Assembly (NCBI GenBank): GCA_039000515.1
Contig: JBCFYV010011135.1
Coordinates: 14,088,376 to 14,152,375, forward strand
DNA: 64,000 bases
Reading direction: 5' to 3'
Source of the DNA: Timema cristinae
Lineage: Eukaryota > Arthropoda > Insecta > Phasmatodea > Timematidae
Position 1 is the stretch's first letter. Each line of letters starts with the position of its first letter. The notes under the pieces are model-generated. The model did not search any database, had not been told where the DNA came from, and saw only the letters and a list, made by a program, of their open reading frames with translations. Positions 10,271 to 22,340 of the stretch are shown in pieces. Made by a program: the position numbers and the translations under genes.

Positions 10271-11243
10271 AAAAACTAGATAAAAAACTAACCGATTTTG
10301 TGGTTGAAAATCAAACAAATCTAGGGGAATCTAGTAACTTACACGATACTACCAACTTATTTGCTAAGGGACTAAGAGAAACGTCATTAGCACTTATTCC
10401 AAAATTTAAAGGAAAGAGAGGAAACATTTCAGCAGTACAATATATAAATAAAGTAGAAAGAGTATTTAAAGGAGAAAGAATAAACGAAAAAGTCAAAATA
10501 GAGATATTTTTATCAGGCCTAGAAGATGAGGCAAAATCTTGGACAGATAGTATAGAGAGTGAATGGGAGACATACGAGCAGGCTAGGGAAATATTTTTGG
10601 AAAAATATTGGTCTCAAAATATGCAGGATGATTTTCTACAATTAATTTTTAATGGAAAATATAACGACAAGGATGGTACTATGAGTGAATATTTCAATAA
10701 ATTTGTAACACAGGCGAAATATTTGCGATACCCAGTAGTAGAGGATAGATTGATAGGTCTTCTAATGAATCATTTTCCAACTCCAGTACAAGACGTTCTC
10801 ATTAGCATAAATAAACAGAACATCAAAGAAGTAGAGAGAGTATTAATAGCATTTGACGATAGATATCAAAGAAACAAAGAAATCAATGATCAGACAAACA
10901 AATATAATATTGATAGGCATAGGCAATCAACAAACCCTCAAATTAAAGAAATTAATAATGGACAAGATAGGCAGAGATATCAAAATAATTATCCAATACC
11001 AGAGCAAAATAGAAAATATCCACATCCTAGAATAGAATATCGACAGGATAGGAACCAAGGACCTTCGAGGCAAATAAATTCTAGTGATAGACAAACTAAT
11101 AGAAATAACAATGCAGGTAACCCAGATAAACAACCAATCAAGTACATCACCCTCCAAATTTTAATTATGTACCACCATTTTCAGGGACATCAAATTTAAA
11201 TGAGTACGACTCACAAAAAATATTTGATCCAGGAGGCAATTAA
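10264..11243 (+). pseudogene. Gag capsid region (retrotransposon gag family)
   Basis: Open from 10264 to 11199. The capsid domain runs from about IPKFKGKRG (10395) through INKVERVFK, FLSGLEDEAKSWTDS and AREIFLEKYW to MSEYFNKFVTQAKYL and a helical end near 10850. This layout is typical of Ty3/Gypsy-like Gags. The C-terminal third is rich in Q, N and R and has no CCHC zinc knuckle, so RNA binding may rest on the basic tail. Near 11130 a second one-base frameshift moves the reading to the next frame, which ends ..FDPGGN at TAA 11241-11243. No protease follows. Confidence 0.75.
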
Positions 11244-14185
11244 ATAAACTTTAAATTTCGGATTATATAAATGTAAAAAATCAGTATAGTTTAACTAAAG
11301 ATTTAAATTTTAAATAAGTAAAATAAGGGTAACTATAATTATTTAGCCATAGTAAGAAAATTTTAAAATAGAGATGTAAGTAAACAGTAACATCAATTCT
11401 ACAACTCTGCAACTGCGTGTTATTTTGAAGTGAGTAAGGAGGGTGACACACCTCAAAATGAAATTGTAAAGAAACCATAAAAGACCAAACACGAAAAGTG
11501 ACAATAATCTTTTTTTTTTTAAAAGGGTAGAACTAATATTTCTTTTGTCAAAATGAGAGGGGTCCTTATTGACGTGTAACTCAGTTCTAAACTTGTCTTT
11601 CAACGACATTGTCATTCCTACATCGCACTTAATACAGGTGGTCATCTATTGTCATTTCTACAACGCAAAACAACAGTCAGAAAACATCTTTTGTTGAAAA
11701 AAATAAGACAACACAAACTGACTTTGGCCAAGAAAGATAAAATTACTTATTTTTTTTTAGTTCAATAAGTCAGAGTCAAACCCGGTACATTAAGTATAAA
11801 ATCTATAAGTATAAAAATATAAATTCTTATCAATTTAGATTAATAACATTTGGACTTAGCATAATTTTAGAAAGTTGTATAAATCAAAATAGGAGAACAG
11901 ATAAGGAGGGGGCATGGACCCTTAGAAGCATGCAAGGGATAACATCAGATAGAAGGTTAGGTGAGGGCTTGGATAAGTTTGTCAGCTGGAGGTGCGTGAA
12001 AGCCTGTAACCACGCGAGGAGAGATTAGGGTGTTAATAGATTCTAAGAGTAGGTCATATTTTTTTTGTTAATTGTAAACTATTGTTTAAGTAATAATTTG
12101 AGATAAAATTGTGCTAACAGGGCAATTTTGAGTTTAAAAAATTTATATAATTTCAATTTAAGAAAAAAGTTAGGAAGTTTTATTAATTAATAGACAATCT
12201 TGGAAATCTGAATAAATATATTATTTCATCAATGATGCATTTTTTATAATCAAGATAAGGATTTTAATATTTATGTGGGGGGTTATTTTAATTCAATTAA
12301 TTAAATGGCAATAAATTCAACGATTTTGATTCAGATATTAAAGAAATCACAGAGTAGGCTGATAAGCTGAAGAGTAAGATCTAAGATATCTAGAGAAATT
12401 AATTTAGATATGCACTTGAGTGCTTATTACAGTATGTTAAGGTGAGTGGAAATAAGAGGCCAGTAGTGTCTTATATAGAAGCTTTTTTTTCTTCAGATAG
12501 TGGAGTTGAGGTCTTTTCATTGAGGTATGTAGGTTGAGGAAGTGGAGTTAGGTTTTTTCAGATATGGTCTTAGCTATGGGCAAGCCATGATCTAGATTAA
12601 TTAATCGTCGTTATGAGTTTAAGGATGGCCCGAGGGCATCTAGCAGCGTTGAGGAGATTAGGTTTATTGAGTGACGAAGTTGAGGTTTATTGAGTAAGGT
12701 GTATTAAGCCATGATGAATAATTTCATTTTTATAAGTGGTGAGTCAAAGGGAACACAAAGTTCAGGTAGCAGGTAATCACAAACAAAGAGTTAGCACAAC
12801 GCAACAAAGAGTCAGTTATAATAAATGAGGCAAAGGCCTAAGCTTTCCACTAAATAATATGCGATAAATATCCAATGGTTAATTCTGGATTAAAGTTTAA
12901 AGATATTGAGGAGATTATGAAGAAGTTTAAAAGGGTATTCTGTGATTATGTGATGTAATAATGATGTAGTAACAAGAATAATGAGAGCTAATTAGGGTAT
13001 TGTACCTAATTAGGCTACTATAAAAGATTTTATTATTTCATTTTTTAAATGCCTAAGGCAAATAGGCAATAGTCAAAAGATTGTAATCAATAGAAAAAGA
13101 TGCAGTTAAAGATTTTTTCAATAATGAGAAATTCATTATTCAATTAAGAAGGGGAAAAAATAATTTTAAGTACTTTATGATTCCAAGATTATCGTCTATA
13201 TATTTCAAGTATTTTAAATTTGTTTTGAGATTAGTTAGGTATGCTCATAAATAAAAATTTTGGTAAGGTGATTAAGATGTTCTGTTATTATCCTTTCTCT
13301 GTCCGAAACAATGTAATTATATTATCTTTTAAGTAATTGGGTTTATTTTGTAAGTTCTTTTTTGTGTCTTTAAGCTAAGTATTCAGTAAATGTATTTTAA
13401 GTGATGGCTCATATAGCGAAATTGCCCGTCAGGCTTTTTAAGAGTATGTGTAGCATTAAGAGTGTTTGTTAAGTATATTAATATAATAATAGTAAAAGTG
13501 GATCCATGAAGGATCATCATAATAATACTAATAATTAAAAGTGGATCCGTGAAGGATCATTGAAATAAAAAGTGCAATGAAGTGTTTAACCCGATAAATG
13601 ATTAAAAGACACTTTGATTAGTAACAATTAAATTCCATTTTTTATTAAAAAGTTTAATGTATTTTAATCAATCTTAAGGACGTTATAGCAACGAATTTTG
13701 TTTTTTTAAATAAAAAATAAAAAACTTTGATTAGTAATAATTAAATTCAAATCTTTATATTAAATTCAAATTTTGATATAATAAATTAGATTAATTTATT
13801 TCAATTAATTGTAATTATACTTAACAATTTTATATCTTGATATTTGATTTATCTAATTTCAATTTTTTTACTAACATTTTATATTTTAATGTTTGATATA
13901 TATAACTTCAAATATATATACTTCATGTAAACTTACAGTCGGAGAACACCACTTCAAATATTATCATTCAAGAACAACATTATACAGAGTGTTCCAAATT
14001 TTTGGAATTTATCCAATTTGTGAATGTCATACAGGATGTTTCAAAATATTGTTATTTGTGAAATTTTATACAGGGTGTGCGAAAAATGATCATGTCGTCT
14101 TTTCTCGTCTTTTATTTTTTTTAGCAAAGCGTATCAAAAAGTATACGACTAAGTCTCTACTTTCAGATACACTTTGGGGGGGTAT
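11244..14185 (+). other. Pol-less internal region of the LTR element
   Basis: About 2.9 kb of AT-rich DNA where protease, reverse transcriptase, RNase H and integrase would normally lie. I see no catalytic motif in any frame. Small repeats include two copies of AAAGTGGATCC with GAAGGATCAT near 13495 and 13540. Three degenerate units beginning TACAGRRTGT lie near 13980, 14028 and 14072. A G-rich stretch at 14172-14182 is the likely polypurine tract. A 100-codon ORF at 13893-14195 only reads across these repeats. Confidence 0.6.
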
Positions 14186-14837
14186 TGTAATGTAATTGAT
14201 TTGCCCCTGAAAAGTATGTGAAAGCATTGACAATAATATCGTCCTAATTTTATAAACGTATTTAATTTCATTTAAATTATGTAGTATATTAAATGGCGCT
14301 TAAAGCACTTCTTCTAAGAAGGCAAAAGCCACTGAACAGTGACGTCACGCACGTGACACCAGCCAAGTCAGTTTGACAATATATATATTTCAAATAATAA
14401 CTTCCTCTTCTGGAAAGTTCCAATAGAGATTTTAAATGTAACTTGAGTCAGTTTCCGGCTCTCGAAGCTTCTAGTAAGACCGAGATGTTTTTGTCTTGTA
14501 TTTTGTTTTTCTAAACTAAACCTTCTCGAAGCTTCCATGAGCAAGGGATATATACAAAGAATGGTGCAACGTAAAGGCAGTTGGCAGTTGGTGTCCAATA
14601 CTGACAGAACTCACTTGGCGTCCAGCAACACCTGTCCGCGCTCATACAATAGGCCGCGTATATATTTCAACATGATCTATTTTCACATTAAATAAACAGA
14701 TTCAGAAATAAAACACATGTCAAAATAATAAGTGTTTATTAATTATAATTCTTCAATTGGCGTCCATAGCGGCAGTAAAATATCAGAACAAAATAATTGG
14801 CGCACAACGTAGGGACCCGTACTTCCAGAACGTTACA
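14186..14837 (+). repeat. 3' LTR
   Basis: 652 bp, matching the 5' LTR throughout apart from one extra base in the TA run near 14380. All promoter motifs are conserved. It is followed by the target duplicate GGGT (14838-14841). Confidence 0.9.
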
Positions 14838-14841
14838 GGGT

Positions 14842-16139
14842 GCTCCCATCGGAATTGGGTCGGGGGGGGAGGGCTGCACCTAAAGGCATTTCTACATAAA
14901 AAATACTTCAAAATTTGAGAGTAAATCTTTAAGTAATTTTTCAGTGTAGTGCTAAACTTGAGAATGATCCTATGATGAAGGGTATAACTCAAAATTTGTG
15001 ATTAGTATTGAAATTTATTAAAAACAAATAGTAAGAACATCAACAAATAGTGATTATTAAGACAGAAATAAGTTTAAACATTATAACAATTATTATATAA
15101 GTATTTGTTTAGCTATACAATAAATTATACACAATAAATGGAATTATTCAGATTTCAAACAATCGAGCTTTAACTCCACTCTTTAGTATAGCTAGTTATT
15201 TCTTATTCTAAATAGAAATTTTACCACTAAGCCATACTAGCACGTTGTGTGTGATATTATTAAAATATTTTGTTTGAAGCATGTTATTTAAAAACATATT
15301 ATTTTAACGATCTTAATTTATTATTAATCATTGAAATAGTAATAATAAAAATAATGAAATAAATTTATACCTAAACGATATTTGTGCAACAAGGTGAGAA
15401 GTGTGCAACTTAAATTTGGGTAGTTTCATTAATGCTAATCTTCACCATTTTAACACTTAATGTTGTAGTCTTCAATATCTATAATAATTACCATATAAAA
15501 ATTATTTAATCATATTACCAATTTAGCGTGTCAATCATGTAAAGTTGACACCTACACAATTAGGCTACGTAAAAATACGAAGTTATAATACATATATTGG
15601 CAGAATCCAAAGAAGAGGATTAGATTTGAAATATTTGGCAATAATATCCTTCAAAACCTACTGTTAACGACTGGATGGACTCGGATATGATCCACGTGCT
15701 CTCAATAGAAAATACTACAAATCATTTTAATAATACAAATCTGCTTAAAAATACTAAACTTACAATAGTGGAATCCAAAGAAGATAACTAAAGCTATTAC
15801 ATTCAGGAATAATATGCTTCGAAACTTACTCACCGTGGCTGTATGGGATCAGATAACGCCAACATGTTTTCTAGCAAAATATTGAACACGAATGACACAT
15901 CCACTTACTACTTCTTCAGTCATAGAAAAGAACTAAACCTATGTTGGGTTCGCTCCCACGACCCTCGAGCGCCACTGTCGTGGCGGCGTGTCTTCGAACC
16001 TCCCCTTTTACACACCCCGCAAGCTATCATCAGCTGTGCTATCACGTCTTTTCTCTATTTCTTTTTGTTCCGTTTAAGTTCAAAAAAGTGTATAAAATAG
16101 GTACCCTCAGATTTACAAAATATTATTCTATCACATCAC
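14842..16139. other. AT-rich non-coding DNA
   Basis: No gene recognised. The first 60 bases (G-rich, then GGGCTGCACC) look like the other half of the short element split by the LTR insertion. Near 15960 a small GC-rich hairpin CGCCAC/GTGGCG occurs. ORFs at 14783-14992 and 15843-16147 have no family motif. Confidence 0.35.
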
Positions 16140-16510
16140 GTCGTTGAAGAAGGAACTTCTCTCCACGAAGGGACCGGTGGCCATGGAGTATAGGGCGTAG
16201 TTCTCACCGCCGTGCCTCCGAGGAAAAACTCTCTTCACGAAGGAACCGGTGGCCCTGGAGTATTGGGCGAGTTGCTCACCACCGTGCCTCCGAGGAAAAA
16301 CTCTCTTCACGAAGGGACCAGTGACCATGCAGTATTGGTCGTGGTACTCACCGCAGCGTCTCTGAGGAAAAAATTTCTTCATGAAGGGACCGGTGGCCAT
16401 ACAGTATTGGGCGTGGTACTTATCGCAGCGTCTCCGAGGAAAGTCTCTCTTCACGAAGGGACCAGTGGCCATGTAGTGTTGTACGTGGTTCTCACCACCG
16501 CGCCACCAAG
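16140..16510. repeat. 72-bp minisatellite, five units
   Basis: GAGGAAA(A) blocks occur at 16220, 16292, 16364 and 16436, exactly 72 bp apart, with one more unit on the left. Because 72 is a multiple of 3, a frame is open on each strand (16131-16472 minus, 16212-16556 plus), giving 24-residue repeats such as TGPFVKRVFPRR. I treat both ORFs as by-products. Confidence 0.9.
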
Positions 16511-16804
16511 GAATATCCTCTCCGATTTATTAAGTATAGAGGCGACGTCCATCTAACTTATTGTTTAGTTAAAATATTAGAAATTGTTTATTTAATAAGT
16601 CCATCTGACTTACTGTTTATTTCAGGGACTTAGTATATTCGAGGCGACTATTATGATTATTTTGACTTCTTGTTTCAGTCAAAGGGACTAGATTTTGATT
16701 TTGTATTATTACAACTCTGTTGATGTAGTCACAGTAACTCTAGTGTTGCTCAAGTCCCTCAGACGTGTTATATTGGTCCAAGCGGCCGTGTTTTTTCCTA
16801 TATC
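16511..16804. other. Non-coding spacer
   Basis: Holds loose repeats of CATCTRACTTA and GGGACT motifs, with no gene. Confidence 0.4.
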
Positions 16805-16814
16805 CATATGATAT

Positions 16815-17103
16815 AGGTGACCTGGTGGTCTAGGGGTAAGGTGTCAGATTTCTGTGCTGGCGGCCGGGGTTCAATCCTCGGTCCCGGCACAGATTTATCT
16901 GATTACCAAACCCTTCCTTCACCTCTGACAAGACATCTTGTGAATGTGGGGAATGCCAGGCCTCCACCGTGGTTCGGATTCCACGTTAAACTGTAGGTCC
17001 TCCAATTCATCTCACAATCACCCTACCATTACACATTAGCGTAAGTGCGTATAACCCGAACGGGTAGTAAGACGCGGTGCTAATAATAATAATATAATAC
17101 ATA
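16815..17103 (+). mobile_element. SINE family 1, full length
   Basis: A tRNA-derived head (A box TGGTCTAGGGGTAAGG, B box GGTTCAATCCT) is followed by a unique body and the tail ACCCGAACGGGTAGTAAG, then TAA repeats. A perfect 10-bp target duplication CATATGATAT flanks it (16805-16814, 17104-17113). The head most resembles tRNA-Glu, but that is by eye. The element needs a LINE reverse transcriptase in trans. Confidence 0.92.
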
Positions 17104-17113
17104 CATATGATAT

Positions 17114-18090
17114 TGCTTCGATATAGGAACCTTGAGCTCCAGATGTAATGAGGACCTACTGACTAAGTATTAGTATTGTGGCACCTATTGACTGAGTATT
17201 GGTATTGTATTAATTATATAATTGTTGTACCCCAGGGAGTGGGTCAGTAAATACATGTACTATTGAATGCTCTGTCAGTACCAATAGGAAAGGACCGACC
17301 ATAGTACTATTGTGTGTAGACACCTGTATGTTAGTCATCTTCCAATGTAATCAAATAACCTTTATATTGCAATTCATTATACTATGTCTCTTAAAGAATT
17401 TTTCTTAAGTCTTAATCAAGCAAGCTAGTTTAAATTATAAATGTGTTAATAGTACTCTATGTATATCATTTCCAGTTAACGTTTGTTTATAATTACCTCA
17501 CTGTTTTTCTATTAGAATCACCTGACCGTAGCTTGGCGTCAGTCCAACTGTTTTGTAATTGAACATTGATCTTCAAGTCTAACGCATTTGATCTTGACCG
17601 TGTTGCGACAAGACAGTATTGTTATGTAACTTATATCTTATGTTTTTGTTAATCTATTGTACTCAATCATATATTTTATTTTTCTGTTATAATAAATCTA
17701 TTTTTGTTATTCTAATTATTTTAGCAATCTGGTTTAAATAATTCCTTTGTACAGCCAAGTAGTAGATGCAAACCCTGCAGCAATAAAATAAAAAAGAAAT
17801 CTGGTTAGTGAGATAGTATTACATGGCAATAAAACTAGTAGTGACATTAACATTGATTTAATTGGTTTAATTTCTTGAAAGGTGGCGTTCACCTCCACAC
17901 CTCCCTCCTGGATACGCTCCTGGTACAGAAATAATCTATCTCTCTCATTTTAGACTTAAAATTCAATAATTACCTTTTTTTTTATTTGTGAAAATTTATA
18001 AAAGAGAAATTTAATAGCAATGTGATGACCGACCATAAGATGTGCATCCCCTAATAAAATTCCTCAAATTTTAACCGGAAGTCAACATTT
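17114..18090. other. AT-rich non-coding DNA
   Basis: No gene, RNA or clear repeat recognised. Local duplication of TGACTAAGTATT/TGACTGAGTATT occurs near 17160-17200. Confidence 0.4.
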
Positions 18091-18094
18091 TAAT

Positions 18095-18330
18095 ACGAAG
18101 TATTGAGCCTTGGTGACTCAATATCGATAATTTTTTATTGGTCCAAATATAAAAATGAAGACGTTAATTCCTTAAAAATAAAATAATTATAAACTATAAA
18201 ACCGTGAGTCAAAAATGTTTTACTTATGTAAAGTGCAATTTTTTTTCTCGGGCTCGTTAATGTATATTATGTTACGAATTTTGAGTAAATAGCTCCATTT
18301 TTAAACAATAGAGCGAGAAAGTATTTGTGG
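18095..18330 (+). repeat. Dispersed repeat, copy 1
   Basis: Clearly homologous to 22105-22340 in opposite orientation. Shared stretches include TTTTATTGGTCCAAA, TTTTACTTATGTAAAG (variant in the other copy) and ACAATAGAGCGAGAAAG (variant). Family unknown; the age is moderate, with many substitutions. Confidence 0.75.
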
Positions 18331-18688
18331 ATTTCCGTGCATTATTTTTAGAGGCACGTGCTAATAATAATAGCAACTATATTAGCGGGTATTTTGAATT
18401 CTTGAATTTTAATCTATTTAGAATTTTTTCAGAAATTTTAAATTTAGATATTCATTTTGAAATTTCTCCACGCTCCAAAATATATCAACAAGAATTGACA
18501 ACAAGCTTGATTTATTCATTGATTGACAGGTGATTTCTTGATTGATTGATTCATTGACAGGTAATTGGTATATTGATTAACATGTCTGAAGATGTCTGAC
18601 GATGTAGGACCTGTCTGGAAATATATTAACATGTTGGAGATTTTAGGTGGTTTCCCCGGTCCCTTACAGTGTGGTGTGTAGAACCAAG

Positions 18689-18726
18689 ATGGCGGATCTC
18701 ATACCCAACAACTCGAGCCCATACTG
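18689..18726 (+). CDS. Candidate first coding exon, protein unknown
   Basis: ACCAAGATGGCGG gives a strong start context, also a YY1-like site often found at housekeeping starts. It opens a 12-codon reading frame ending at a near-perfect donor CTG|GTAAGT (GT at 18727), so the exon would end in phase 2. The peptide starts MADLIPNNSS. No downstream partner exon is recognised. The dehydrogenase exon at 23061 needs phase 1, so direct splicing to it does not fit. It may be chance. Confidence 0.3.
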
Positions 18727-20603
18727 GTAAGTCCCACCAACCAATATCTTGCTGTCGAGCATAGCTTCCATACTTCCGAACTGCTTTGAACACTTTGATG
18801 ACCGCATTTATTTTAAGCCTAAAGGTCTATGTTTTATTGTTAACGATTGCGGATTTGAACAGCTGATAATATGTATGTGGTTCTTAAAGATTGAGTGATT
18901 TTTAATGAATATTTTTAATTGAGTAATCAAATAGTAAGCATCACTTCTATTGTCAAGTAATATATGATTAATAAGTTTTTAGTTGTACCATATTAGCGAA
19001 TGCTCAAAGAGTTGCATCACTATAGGGGTTCTTATGGTTGGTGAGCGTTCATTGCTATTATTTGGGTTTTAAAACAAGTAAAATAATTTTATGAGTTTTA
19101 TGAGCATGTTATTTTTTAATGACACTTCTTCTTTAGTAAGTGGGTAACATTCTACTTTTTATTTGATGCTCCCAATGAGTTCTTAATCCAGCCTTACATT
19201 TTGTAGGGGTAGCCAATTTTATCTTCTAGTATAGCCATGTTTAATTTTACTTGATGAGGACTTACGTATTTCTCCATATGTAAATAAACCTGTAACAAAA
19301 AAAAACAACAATTTATTTTATTTTATTTCAAACACCCTAATATTTATGATTGTATGGTTAAGGTTTCATTTAATAATGTACTTTTCCTAGTTATAATTTT
19401 AGTAAATAATAAATATAGATTACATTATTTACTAAACTTTTATTAAAGCTATTGATAGCCTCTTAAACAATCGAATGGAAGAAAATGATTCATAATTAAT
19501 TACGTGAATTTTCCAAGGTTTTATGTTTTATTTTCACAAACAAATTATTATATTTAATCTAGAAATAGTGATATTATTTTTAATGAGTGGCACTAATTTT
19601 TGCCATTAAAGACCCTTTAAGATGGTGTGGAAGTGTATTCTCTGATTATACAACAAAATAGAATGAGTGATCAAAGTATTAGAGAAAACATGTTTTGATG
19701 AGCTTTATATCTGTCTTGTTACAATGGGGCTAAATGAGTTTGCACATGTTAATAGAGCTTTATGAGGTAATATTAGCATTAGTGCAATAAGCAAGATTAG
19801 GAGATCAACTTAGATTGAGAAACCCACAAAATGAGGAACTAGAGATTCAAAAGTTATAAACTAGCTGCTCTAACTGAGGTTGTTTAGATAAATGCAATAA
19901 AATGCAAGGTAGAAAGTAGTTAGTGACCGGAGGTAAATTTATCATCCCATTATACAAATAGTAGCTCATAAAGCTCAAGATGTTCATTATAACTATATAT
20001 TCTGGGAAATTCGTGACTATCCTATCATAGCTAGTAACCACTTCATTATTGTTTACAAACTGCGTAAACGTCAAGACCACCGGTAGTAGCTACACGTTAT
20101 ATTCCTAACACTTGTGATAGAGTTGTCCTAATTATTACAGCATTAAAATAATCATAAGTTCCACAAAAATATCCCCCTTATCAAAACTTGTAAGAAAGGT
20201 ATACTGTAGAACCCGGATGTGTTGTTTCGCACAAACTTAAGGAACCCTTCTTCTAAGTGGTACAAAATTGCAGTCAAACGTAAAGAGTCCAAGAGGCCAA
20301 GCAAGGACATGTCTGGCAAACAAGTAATATAGAGAAAGTATAACAACAAATAGAACAAGAGACAGTTTGATGGGGAAAAAAACCTAATTAGGCCGTGAAC
20401 TGCTAATAGCGAACTTCTAATTTTCCTGGAGTTGACGTTCCCCGGTAATAGGAGACAGAAGGTCCCATCTAAACTAACAGAACAACTTCAGAGTGGCTAG
20501 GCATAATATTAAAAAACCCATAATAGCAATAAGTCGCTAAGCGACAATCAAGTAACGGCTAACCCATTAGAGGGGAATTCAAGAGAAGAAGTAAATAGTG
20601 TCT
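18727..20603. other. AT-rich non-coding DNA
   Basis: No gene or RNA recognised. Short ORFs near 19847-20080 and 20152-20358 (minus) have no motif. Confidence 0.4.
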
Positions 20604-21191
20604 ACACATTACACTGTCATATATATATATCTATATTTATAAAATAACATGTCCTGATTGATTGACTGACTGACTGACTGACTGAATCATCATCGCCGAG
20701 CGCAAACTATCAAGGCTACAAGCATGAAATTCGGACTGTATATTCATTTTGTTATGTAGGCACCCACTAAGAAAGGATTTTAGAAAATTCCACCCCAAAG
20801 GGGTCAAAATAGGGGATGATAATATGTATGAAAGTCCGTCATTTTGAAAGTTACATAAATAAAATTTTGTATTTCGGTTATTGACGTAAAACAAATAAAT
20901 ACGTGTTTCAGGAATTTTGGAAATTTTATTTAATAAGGGATGAAAAAGGGGGTGAAAGTTTTTATCGGACTTGCATTATTTTTGATCTGAGGTCAAGTTA
21001 TGGTCATCAACGTAACGTAATATTTTAAATTAATCTGTAAATACATATGTATATTTTCGTATTTGTATATAATCAACTTCCACGCGAGCAAAGCCGCGGG
21101 CAACAGCTATCTAGTTTATATATATATGTAATTCATATTATATATATATATATATATATATAAATATAATATGAATGACAGTGTAATGTGT
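20604..21191. repeat. Unit bounded by 17-bp perfect inverted repeats
   Basis: ACACATTACACTGTCAT at 20604-20620 is exactly inverted at 21175-21191. The adjoining TA-rich arms are also roughly inverted. Inside lies a Helitron-like insert. The outer repeat could be an AT-rich foldback element that received the insert. Confidence 0.7.
20652..21114 (+). mobile_element. Helitron-like non-autonomous element
   Basis: Starts with TC and a run of TGACTGAC units. Its body is of the type common in insect genomes (pairs of GGGGTG-rich segments). It ends with GCAAAGCCGCGGGCAACAG, then CTAG at 21111-21114. TC start and CTAG end suit Helitrons, but the host A/T insertion rule is only half met. Assignment is from memory of similar insect repeats. 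Confidence 0.5.
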
Positions 21192-21694
21192 ATACATATA
21201 TATACTAAAAGCTCTAGCTAACTCATTAAGCGGCGCTATGCCAAACTGTAAAAAACTATTCATACAAGGTACACAATGCAAAAATAAACTAGTTTAATTT
21301 TGAAGGAACCAAATGCCCTGTAAGCTAGGAATAGGCATACCTAGACAAATTGAACTAACAAATATTAATTAAATCTTAACCTTATACATGGATAGAGCAG
21401 AGTCGTTAAGCAACGGATTACTAGATATTAATATACAAACAACATCTTGACTAAGGTAAACAAATCATATTCAATACGATTACTGAAAATAAATTGATGA
21501 TCCCGAGAGGGATAGCAATTGTAGCGTGCTAAATAAAATGGACTATCTCCCCTGGCAGGGTAGACTGACCGCGTTGACACTCATAAAATGTCCTTGTATC
21601 GATAGGGGCTAGCTGGAGCTGGTTATAGCCACAGTGGAATGTACGCCATAGCATCCGGGCTGTTATCTCTTGTAGCTAGTAAATTAGACGAAGA
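21192..21694. other. Non-coding spacer
   Basis: No gene seen. A GC-richer patch at 21480-21660 is unexplained. Confidence 0.4.
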
Positions 21695-21709
21695 AAGACA
21701 ACGTTATTA

Positions 21710-21983
21710 TTATTATTAGCACCGCGTCTTACTACCCGTTCGGGTTATACGCACTTACGCTAATGTGTAATGGTAGGGTGATTGTGAGATGAAATGAAGG
21801 ACCTACAGTTTAACGTGGAATCCGAACCATGGTGGCGACCTGGCATTCCCACATTCACAAGATGTCTTGTCAGAGGTGAAGGAAGGGTTTGGCAATCAGA
21901 TAAATCTGTGCCGGGACCGAGGATTGAACCCCGGCCGCCAGCATAGAAGTCTGACACCTTACCCCTAGACCACCAGGTCACTT
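21710..21983 (-). mobile_element. SINE family 1, full length
   Basis: The same body as the copy at 16815, reversed, with its TAA tail at the left. It is flanked by a perfect 15-bp target duplication AAGACAACGTTATTA (21695-21709, 21984-21998). A minus-strand ORF inside (21760-21981) is not a gene. Confidence 0.92.
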
Positions 21984-22104
21984 AAGACAACGTTATTAAC
22001 ACGTTCAGCCAAGGAGATTGAATATTGTTCTGTATATATTTTAGACGATACATTATGTTAAATAGACTCCCAGATTGACACCATGGATGGTACGGCACTC
22101 CGCA

Positions 22105-22340
22105 TGGTCTTTCTCGCTCTGTTGTTTAAAAAGGGAGATATTTACTCAAAACTCGTAAGATATGTGAAACCAAATAATATACAATAGCAAACCCAAGATT
22201 AAATTGCACTATACTTATGTAAAACAATTTTTTGAGTCCGGATTTTAAATTTTATAATTTTATTTTTAAAGAATTAATGTCTTAATTTGTAAGTTTGGAC
22301 CAATAAAATATATCAATTTTGGGTCTACAAGGGTCAACAC
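22105..22340 (-). repeat. Dispersed repeat, copy 2 (inverted)
   Basis: Reverse-complement partner of 18095-18330, so a pair of inverted repeats brackets about 3.8 kb. Confidence 0.75.

Larger units (their letters stand above)
8149..14837 (+). mobile_element. Complete non-autonomous LTR retrotransposon (gag only)
   Basis: Two direct repeats at 8149-8799 and 14186-14837 begin TGTAATG and end CGTTACA. They are flanked by a perfect 4-bp target duplication GGGT (8145-8148 and 14838-14841). Between them lie a primer-binding site, a repeat-rich leader, a coiled-coil Gag with two frameshifts and one stop, then about 2.9 kb without any recognisable pol. A G-rich purine stretch precedes the second LTR. 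By eye the LTRs differ by one 1-bp indel, so insertion was recent. Lack of protease, reverse transcriptase and integrase means it must depend on a partner element. Confidence 0.9.

Noticed and set aside
16816..16890. tRNA gene at the head of SINE copies
   Set aside because: A and B boxes are present but the cloverleaf is imperfect and the head always continues into the SINE body with target duplications.
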